59,827 nucleotides of DNA from Blautia sp. MSJ-9 (GTDB taxonomy: Bacteria; Bacillota; Clostridia; Lachnospirales; Lachnospiraceae). The notes under the pieces are model-generated. The model saw nothing but the letters and a program-made list of their open reading frames with translations. It was not told the DNA's origin and made no database searches. This document shows, one piece after another, positions 53,680-59,827 of this stretch (its first letter is position 1; each line of letters begins with the position of its first letter). The stretch spans positions 1-59,827 of the forward strand of contig NZ_JAHLQG010000042.1 of NCBI RefSeq assembly GCF_018919065.1, given 5' to 3'. Made by a program: the position numbers and the translations under genes.

Positions 53680-53715
53680 GCATATAATTATACGTGAAGA
53701 TGCCAGAAAGGCGGC

Positions 53716-53724
53716 GGGGGGGGG
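53716..53724 (+). repeat. G9 tract in the HK3 ribosome-binding region
   Basis: Nine G residues lie 6 nt before the HK3 ATG, downstream of an AGAAAGG motif. Length changes would alter both the pairing with 16S rRNA and the distance from AAAGG to the start. Confidence 0.9.
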
Positions 53725-53730
53725 CAATTT

Positions 53731-56631
53731 ATGAGTAAACAAGCGATTAGTAGCTGGAAAAATAAACCAAATATTATAGCATTGAAAAGAAATACTCATG
53801 GAAGTTGGAGACTACGAAATCTTCTTCTTTTATTGATCTTGTTTGCCTCTGTACTTTACCTGAAACCGTATAATGTATATGCCAATTCTGATGATAGCAA
53901 ACAGCGAGAAGTGATTCGGGTTGGCTTTTTTGCCATGGATGGATATCATATGATTGATGACCAGGGGAATCGCAGTGGATATGGTTATGATTTCTTACAG
54001 TTAGTATCCAGGTATCTTGATGTAGATTTTGAATATGTCGGGTATGACAAAAGCTGGGATGAAACGCAGACGATGCTGGCAAATGGCGAAATTGATTTGT
54101 TGACTTCTGCGAGAAAAACGCCAGAACGAGAAGAATTATTTGATTTTTCACGACCTATTGGTGAAAACAATGCCATTCTTACAATACGAAGCGACAATAA
54201 TTCTATTATTATGCATAACTTTAGCACATATAATGGTATGCATGTTGCCCTTTTAAATGGAAATACACGAAATGATGATTTTGTAGCTTTCGCTCAAGAA
54301 AATGGATTTAGTTATTTTCCGGTATATTTTGATACCATAGATGAAATGACGGAAGCTCTTCAAGATGGAACAGTAGATGCCATCGTTACGAGTTCTTTAC
54401 GGCAGACAAACAACGAAAGAATTATTGAAAAATTTAAAAATAGTGATTTTTATGCAGTAGTAAAAAAAGGAAATACGGAACTTTTGGATCAAATCAATTA
54501 TGCGATTGATCAGATGAATGCAGTAGAGGGTGATTGGCGAACAGAATTACATAACAGATATTATGAAAATTATGACAACCGTAATCTGTCTTTTACGGAA
54601 GAAGAAAAAAAGGTAATAAAAGAATACAGTTCAAAAAGTGATCCGCTGACAGTTGTATGCGATCCAACGAGGTATCCGTATTCTTATGTGGAGAACGGTG
54701 AGATCGTGGGAATCCTTCCGGATTATTTTCGTGAAGTTGCTGATTATGCGGGAATTTCTTATAAATTTATTGTTTGCGATTCGCGAGACGAATATTTGGA
54801 TTATCGCGATACGGGAGAGGCAGATCTGTGCATCGACGTTCGGTTAGATTCCCAGAGCAGCGAAGAGTTTGCTGGTGTTGTTACAGCTCCATATTTAAAT
54901 CTGCGCACAGCATTGGTAACCAGAACAGATTTCAATGGGGAAATCAAGACGGTTGCTACCGTTGCACAGTCGGCTGCATATGATGCTTCTGATTTAGAGA
55001 CTGCAGAAAAAAAGGTTTTTGACACTCGTGATGAAGCAATACAGGCTGTTTTGGATGGAAAAGCAGATGCGGCCTTAGTATACTATTATATTGCACAGGC
55101 ATTCATAAGTAAGGAGAAAAGCGGAGCATTAACATATAGATTGCTGAATGATACATCCTATAAATATCATATGGCATTATCTGAACATGTAAATCATGCT
55201 TTGGCAGGTATTTTGACAAAAGCTATTTATGCTATGCCAAATAGTCTTATAGAAGATATATCGGGAAAGTACACGGCTTACCAGGCGAAAGATCTGACTT
55301 TTATAATGTTGATGCAGATGCATCCGGTAATCTCTCTCTGGTGTGGCATATTACTGGTGGCAATTATTATTATATTTATGGCAGGTCGAGTTCATATCCA
55401 GAAACGGAATGCTGAGGAAGCTGTGCAAAGAGCAGAAGAAATGAAATTGTTGGCAGAAAAAGCAGAAGCTGCGAATAAAGCTAAGAGCCGCTTCCTTTCC
55501 AATATGTCACATGACATTCGTACTCCACTTAATGGAATTATCGGACTGTTGAAAATTGACGAGAATAATTTTAATAATGCGGAATTGATCCGGGAAAATC
55601 ACAGAAAGATGATGGTTTCAGCAGATTATCTGCTCTCACTCATCAATGACATCTTACAAATGAGTAAGATGGAAAAAGGCGAATATGTACTGGAACATGA
55701 TGTAATCAATCTTTATAATTTGGAACAGGACATTGGAACTATTGTGACTGATCAAACTGTTACATTAGGAATCACTTGGAATTATGATATGAAAAATACC
55801 AGATTTAAATATCCAAATGTTTATGGAAGCCCGCTTCATGTAAAAGAGATATTTTTAAATATTTATAGTAATTGTATAAAGTATAACCGACCAAATGGAG
55901 CAATTACAACCACACTGGAGATGCTGGAAGAAAAAAATGGTTTCTGTACATATCGTTGGACAATTACAGATACTGGGGTTGGTATGAGTAAAGAATTCTT
56001 GCAACATATTTTTGAACCATTTGTTCAAGAGAAGCATGATGCAAGAAGCGTGTACCAGGGAACCGGACTTGGAATGAGCCTTGCCAAGAGCCTCGTTGAA
56101 AAAATGAATGGAACGATAGAAGTTTCCAGTGAAAAAGGAATAGGTTCTACATTCATTGTCACAATTCCATTTGAGATAGCTGCTTCACAGATTGATGAAT
56201 CTCGAAAGGAAATAGAAAAAGAAGAAATCAGCATTTCAAACATGAAAATTTTGATGGCTGAGGATAATGAATTGAATGCCGAAATAGCACAGGCACTTCT
56301 GGAGGGTGAAGGTGGAGAGGTGACAGTTGTAAGTGATGGACAGCAGGCAGTTGATTTATTTAGCGAAAAAGCAGAGGGTACATTTGATGCCATTCTTATG
56401 GATCTTATGATGCCGGTGTTGGATGGATTATCAGCTACAAAAAAGATTCGAGGAATGAGCCGACCGGATGCAAAGACAATTCCAATCATTGCGATCACTG
56501 CAAACGCTTTTGAAGAAGACCAAAAGAAATGCATGGAAGCAGGTATGGATGCACATCTGACAAAGCCTTTGGATATTGATAAAGTGAAGTTTACCATATA
56601 TATGAATGTGAAAAAGGAAAAAGAAGCTTAA
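53731..56631 (+). CDS. Hybrid sensor kinase with two solute-binding domains (HK3)
   Basis: 966 residues. A cytoplasmic lead of about 27 residues, a membrane anchor (LLLLLILFASVLYLKPYNVYA), two SBP_bac_3 domains (about 58-290 and 305-520), a second helix (about 533-553), HisKA with SHDIRTPLNGIIG (His about 594), ATPase (YSNCIKYNRP, GTGLGMSL) and a receiver with AEDNELNAE and Asp in ILMDLMMPVLDG (about 891). It is closest to HK1: both share RVGFFAMDGYHM-like and NRSGYGYDF segments, so they are duplicates. It is controlled by riboswitch 3 and starts next to a G9 tract. Confidence 0.92.
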   Translation: MSKQAISSWKNKPNIIALKRNTHGSWRLRNLLLLLILFASVLYLKPYNVYANSDDSKQREVIRVGFFAMDGYHMIDDQGNRSGYGYDFLQLVSRYLDVDFEYVGYDKSWDETQTMLANGEIDLLTSARKTPEREELFDFSRPIGENNAILTIRSDNNSIIMHNFSTYNGMHVALLNGNTRNDDFVAFAQENGFSYFPVYFDTIDEMTEALQDGTVDAIVTSSLRQTNNERIIEKFKNSDFYAVVKKGNTELLDQINYAIDQMNAVEGDWRTELHNRYYENYDNRNLSFTEEEKKVIKEYSSKSDPLTVVCDPTRYPYSYVENGEIVGILPDYFREVADYAGISYKFIVCDSRDEYLDYRDTGEADLCIDVRLDSQSSEEFAGVVTAPYLNLRTALVTRTDFNGEIKTVATVAQSAAYDASDLETAEKKVFDTRDEAIQAVLDGKADAALVYYYIAQAFISKEKSGALTYRLLNDTSYKYHMALSEHVNHALAGILTKAIYAMPNSLIEDISGKYTAYQAKDLTFIMLMQMHPVISLWCGILLVAIIIIFMAGRVHIQKRNAEEAVQRAEEMKLLAEKAEAANKAKSRFLSNMSHDIRTPLNGIIGLLKIDENNFNNAELIRENHRKMMVSADYLLSLINDILQMSKMEKGEYVLEHDVINLYNLEQDIGTIVTDQTVTLGITWNYDMKNTRFKYPNVYGSPLHVKEIFLNIYSNCIKYNRPNGAITTTLEMLEEKNGFCTYRWTITDTGVGMSKEFLQHIFEPFVQEKHDARSVYQGTGLGMSLAKSLVEKMNGTIEVSSEKGIGSTFIVTIPFEIAASQIDESRKEIEKEEISISNMKILMAEDNELNAEIAQALLEGEGGEVTVVSDGQQAVDLFSEKAEGTFDAILMDLMMPVLDGLSATKKIRGMSRPDAKTIPIIAITANAFEEDQKKCMEAGMDAHLTKPLDIDKVKFTIYMNVKKEKEA

Positions 56632-56647
56632 AATATTCGTGCAAAGC

Positions 56648-56681
56648 TTGTTTTGAAACATTGGGGGGGGTATAATATAAT
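56648..56681 (+). promoter_or_regulatory. Promoter with a G8 tract in its spacer
   Basis: TTGTTT (56648-56653), 17 bp, TATAAT (56671-56676). An overlapping alternative TTGAAA (56653-56658), 17 bp, TATAAT (56676-56681) is also present. In both, the spacer contains G8 (56663-56670). Gain or loss of a G changes the spacing. Confidence 0.75.
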
Positions 56682-56731
56682 AGGTGTTTTGTGAGTAAAG
56701 TACGAATCAGGCAAAGGTGGGAATAGATACG

Positions 56732-58861
56732 ATGTTGGAGAAGACTCAGAAAGAAAAAGAAGATAGTGATAAACTCATCCTTAGAATGGTGGATATTATC
56801 AGCGTACTTGGAGATGAATACAGTAACATATATTGCGTTGACAGAACCAGCCACAATATAGAAATATATAGATATGAAAATACCAGCGTTGGGGTGAGAG
56901 AAGTATTAAACGAAAGCAGACCTTATGTGACAGCTATAAAAGGTTACATTAATGCGAATGTTCTGGAAGAAGATAAGGAGAAAATGAAGATTGCAACAAA
57001 CTTGGAGAATGTTTGCAATCGTTTAAAACAAGCTCCACAATTTTCTGTGCATTATAGGGTAAAGAGAAATAATGAAGTTTTATTTTACCGCATGAAGTGT
57101 GCAAGAATTGGAGATGCAAATTCCTTTCAAAAAATAATATTTGCGTTTGCAAATGAGGATGCCGATGTAAGATTAAATGAACTTGAGGCAATAATGAAAT
57201 CCAGTGGAATGTCGGGTAAAAGAAAAATATTGATCGTGGAAGATGACGATTTGAACTTAGAAATGCTCTGCGACCTTCTTGAGGATCAATATGAAATCAT
57301 TACAGCTAAAAATGGGAAACAGGGACTGAAATTACTTGAAGAACATTATAGAGAGCTTTCTTTGATTTTGCTGGATGTTCAGATGCCAGTATTGGATGGA
57401 ATTAAGGTATTGGAAAAAGTAAAGGAAGATGCGTTACTTTCCTCTGTTCCAATAATTGTAATAACAGTGAACGATGGAATTGATACGGAATTGACCTGCC
57501 TGGAGCTAGGTGCTGTTGACTACATAACGAAACCGTATAGTGCGGATATTATTAGACGAAGAATTCATAATGTAATTCGCTTAAAAGAATCATCATTGAC
57601 TCTTGCGGCAGTAGAACATGATGCATTGACCGGACTTTATACAGTACAGGCATTTTCGCATTATGTTAATCAGATGATGAGATTTAAGCCGGATATAAAA
57701 ATGCATCTGATTGAAGCAAAAATTAAAGATTTCAAACTCATCAATACTATCTATGGAACCCAAAAAGCGGATGAACTGCTTTGTTATTTAGCTTCAATAT
57801 ATAGTGATAAACTCAAAAACGGAATGATTGCAAGGAGAGAAAGTTCTTCATTTATTTGTATATTTTATGAAGGTGGTGAGTTGAATCACCAAAAGGTTAT
57901 AGATACGATTGAAAGCGTGATTAAAAATTCTCCGATTCCTGGAGTGAAGATTAAATACGGAATTTATGAGGACGTGGATAAGAGCCTTTCAGTTTCTACC
58001 ATATGTGATTATGCGTCTATTGCAGCTGAAACAGTGATGGAAAATTATGATTGTGATTTGGCATACTACACAGAAGAAATGGCACAAAAGCGAATTTATA
58101 ATCAGATGATTGAAAATAGCTTTGATGATGCTTTGAACAATCAGGAATTTATTGTTTATTATCAGCCGAAAGTAGATATCATTACAGAAAAAGTAATTGG
58201 TGCTGAAGCGTTGGTCAGATGGAAAAAGATGGATGGTTCATTAGTATCGCCAGGTGATTTTATTCCTGTTTATGAAAAAGATGGTTTGATTGAAAGGCTG
58301 GATGAATATGTATTCCGAAAAGTCTGCCATTTGCAAAAAAGCAAAATAAACGAAGATAAAGAACTTTTACCTATTTCTGTAAATTTATCCAGATCAAGTA
58401 TTTTACATGAAGATGTTGCTGAGAGATACATAAAAATTGTACAGGAAAATGAGATCCCATTTTCTTGTGTTCCGCTAGAATTAACAGAGTCAGCGGCTAT
58501 TTATGGTGACAGGATTAATGAAACAACGGAACAGCTGATAAATGCCGGATTTAAATTGCATGTAGATGATTTTGGATCTGGATATTCTTCACTGGTAACT
58601 TTAAATCAGCTTCCTTTTAGTACATTAAAAATTGACAAAAGTTTGATTGACCATGTTTGTGAGAAAAAAGGAAAAACTTTGGTCGAACAGGTTATTATGC
58701 TTTCGAAATTATTAAACATGCAAGTCCTTGCTGAAGGCGTTGAAACGAAAGAGCAGCTGGAAGAATTAAGAAAAATGAAATGTGATGAGGTGCAAGGGTT
58801 TTATTACGCAAGACCGATGCCGGAAAATGAGTTTATAGAGTATATAAATCGTGACTGCTGA
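56732..58861 (+). CDS. c-di-GMP phosphodiesterase: receiver, degenerate GGDEF, EAL
   Basis: About 709 residues, soluble. An N-terminal PAS-like region (to about 155), a receiver with ILIVEDDDLNLEM and Asp in ILLDVQMPVLDG (about 215), a degenerate GGDEF (about 294-450; the motif is RRESSSFI) and an EAL domain with GAEALVRW (about 490), VNLSRSS, LELTESA, HVDDFGSGYSS and LAEGVET. All EAL metal and catalytic residues I can check are present, so it should hydrolyse c-di-GMP. Its receiver could take phosphate from the hybrid kinases. ATG 56732 follows AAAGGTGGG at a longish distance; a GTG at 56717 is the alternative. Its promoter carries a G8 tract. Confidence 0.9.
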   Translation: MLEKTQKEKEDSDKLILRMVDIISVLGDEYSNIYCVDRTSHNIEIYRYENTSVGVREVLNESRPYVTAIKGYINANVLEEDKEKMKIATNLENVCNRLKQAPQFSVHYRVKRNNEVLFYRMKCARIGDANSFQKIIFAFANEDADVRLNELEAIMKSSGMSGKRKILIVEDDDLNLEMLCDLLEDQYEIITAKNGKQGLKLLEEHYRELSLILLDVQMPVLDGIKVLEKVKEDALLSSVPIIVITVNDGIDTELTCLELGAVDYITKPYSADIIRRRIHNVIRLKESSLTLAAVEHDALTGLYTVQAFSHYVNQMMRFKPDIKMHLIEAKIKDFKLINTIYGTQKADELLCYLASIYSDKLKNGMIARRESSSFICIFYEGGELNHQKVIDTIESVIKNSPIPGVKIKYGIYEDVDKSLSVSTICDYASIAAETVMENYDCDLAYYTEEMAQKRIYNQMIENSFDDALNNQEFIVYYQPKVDIITEKVIGAEALVRWKKMDGSLVSPGDFIPVYEKDGLIERLDEYVFRKVCHLQKSKINEDKELLPISVNLSRSSILHEDVAERYIKIVQENEIPFSCVPLELTESAAIYGDRINETTEQLINAGFKLHVDDFGSGYSSLVTLNQLPFSTLKIDKSLIDHVCEKKGKTLVEQVIMLSKLLNMQVLAEGVETKEQLEELRKMKCDEVQGFYYARPMPENEFIEYINRDC

Positions 58862-58866
58862 TGGAA

Positions 58867-58901
58867 TAAGCGGGTTTGACATTGTATGTTAAGCCCGCTT
58901 G
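58867..58901. terminator. Hairpin between the phosphodiesterase and relaxase genes
   Basis: aagcggg pairs with cccgctt between two converging genes. The T-run is short (TTG), so termination strength is uncertain. Confidence 0.5.
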
Positions 58902-58922
58902 TTGCAATGCGGCACATGTTGC

Positions 58923-59827
58923 CTATAGAGAGATATTTTGCTCAGGAATATCTAAATGTTTGGTTGAAGTTGATAGCAGGGAGATAAAATTTTGCTGTAT
59001 GACACCAAGCGTTTTTTGCTTTTTCTGTAATTCCTGCTTTTCGTGTAAAGTAGTAGTCTGTTCAGATTCAAGAGTTTCAATTCGTTTCTGGATTTTCTCA
59101 GAGCTTGGGATTTTGGTAACGCCCAGATCCTGAAGCTCTTTTTTTAATGAATCGTGGAGCTGGTATTCTACCTGATGCCTGCTTCGGTAGAGTTTCCTGT
59201 CTGGAGCAGATTTGCCATCTTCGATAACTTTACGACAGAGCCGGTAAGAATCACAATGCTTCTGAATGATTTTCTGCGAGGTCAGTTCAGCACTGATTTC
59301 CTGGATTCGCTGTTCAGCCGCACTGATAGAATTTTCAATGTCAGAAATATGCTGCTGGAAGTCCTCGTAGTTCAGTAGGTTATTTTCGGAAAGATAGTTG
59401 AATGTCTTTGCAGCTTCTTTTAGATTATTTAGTTTTGCCCACCGTTCAAATCCTTCCCGATTGCCTGTGATGACATAGGTGGAAATATTGATATACAGGC
59501 GAGCTTCTCTGGACAGATTCTTCGGAGCTTTTGCCTTATAGCGATTTTTCTCTAGCCGAAGCCGGACATTTTCTTCTGTGTAGTAACTCCCCAGTGATTT
59601 CATATAAGTGAAATTTTTCTGTTCTGGTGCCCGAAAAGATAAATTCTTTCCCTGCCGGATTTCATATCCAGCCAACTGCATTTTCTGTAAAAATTCATCA
59701 TAGTTGATAGAAGACCAGATTGCCTTATCCACGGCAACACGCAGTTTGGCTTTCCAGCTGGTTCCACGATGATATTCCATATTTTCTTTATAACTTTTCC
59801 CCTTTTCTTCTGTCGGCATACTGGTGG
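58923..59827 (-). CDS. Relaxase C-terminal part (Tn1549-type), runs off the window
   Basis: At least 301 residues of an open frame continuing beyond the right edge. MPTEEKGKSYKENMEYHRGT, WKAKLRVAVDKAIWSS, YEIRQGKNLSFRAPEQ, SLGSYYTEENVRLRLE and FERWAKLNNLKEAAKTFNYL match the region behind the catalytic domain of Tn1549-like relaxases; the last about 120 residues form a coiled coil. The Tyr/His catalytic part is not visible. It is transcribed opposite to the parA-virD4 block and indicates that the outer conjugative element continues to the right. Confidence 0.82.
   Translation of the reverse strand, partial: TSMPTEEKGKSYKENMEYHRGTSWKAKLRVAVDKAIWSSINYDEFLQKMQLAGYEIRQGKNLSFRAPEQKNFTYMKSLGSYYTEENVRLRLEKNRYKAKAPKNLSREARLYINISTYVITGNREGFERWAKLNNLKEAAKTFNYLSENNLLNYEDFQQHISDIENSISAAEQRIQEISAELTSQKIIQKHCDSYRLCRKVIEDGKSAPDRKLYRSRHQVEYQLHDSLKKELQDLGVTKIPSSEKIQKRIETLESEQTTTLHEKQELQKKQKTLGVIQQNFISLLSTSTKHLDIPEQNISL

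Noticed and set aside
56682..56731. Fourth c-di-GMP riboswitch before the phosphodiesterase
   Set aside because: aatcaggcaaaggtggg resembles the first bases of the aptamer, but the gacgcaaagc and agccrg segments are missing.

Overview
The window looks like a chromosomal segment of a Lachnospiraceae-type (Clostridia) gut bacterium. It is AT-rich with strong Shine-Dalgarno sites, has a PdaA-type spore-cortex deacetylase, and carries mobile modules typical of that family (Tn1549-like conjugation genes, TnpX/TnpV/TnpW genes, an HNH-type group II intron). I could not run similarity searches, so the assignment rests on recognised motifs and gene order.

Chromosomal part (1 to about 15,368). The window opens in the 3' end of a 23S rRNA, followed by tRNA-Trp. 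Next come an ECF sigma factor with a probable membrane anti-sigma protein, a fluoride riboswitch in front of a cation/proton-type antiporter, a GH3 beta-glucosidase divergent from an AraC-type regulator, and an SGNH hydrolase followed by a complete polar amino-acid ABC transporter. A pdaA-like gene follows. Beside it is a self-contained minus-strand transcription unit made of about ten degenerate 50-71 nt repeats, six of which carry a Shine-Dalgarno-like motif and a Met-X-X-stop micro-ORF. The region ends in an enolase gene cut at about codon 162.

Mobile part (about 15,369 to the right edge). An integrative conjugative element has entered the enolase gene. Its maintenance and replication block (ParA, ParB, SSB, two RepA_N-like proteins, DnaC-like ATPase) includes five 23-bp iterons inside a rep gene. 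PcfB and the VirD4 coupling protein follow. virD4 is split by a 2.75-kb group II intron and then cut off by a second, mobilisable element (TnpX serine recombinase, TnpV, Mob/Pre relaxase, CHC2 primase, VirE-like ATPase, TnpW, tyrosine recombinase). Part of an opposite-strand relaxase at the right edge suggests the outer element continues past the window.

Cargo (35.7 to 58.9 kb). This is a dense sensory and cyclic-di-GMP island: a solute-binding lipoprotein with a 5'-nucleotidase-like C-terminus paired with a hybrid kinase, three hybrid kinases with two fused solute-binding domains each, two GGDEF diguanylate cyclases, and a REC/degenerate-GGDEF/EAL phosphodiesterase. Three c-di-GMP-I-type riboswitches, each with a terminator, precede these genes, so the enzymes that make and break c-di-GMP appear to be regulated by it. 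Three poly-G tracts of 8-9 bases occur in this island: one in a promoter spacer, one in a leader next to a start codon, one at the end of a kinase gene. A fragmented hsdS locus with 16-bp inverted repeats would be rejoined in frame by inversion. Together these suggest a mobile signalling island with phase-variable switches. An IS1380 element, an IS110 fragment and a MITE-like element decorate it.
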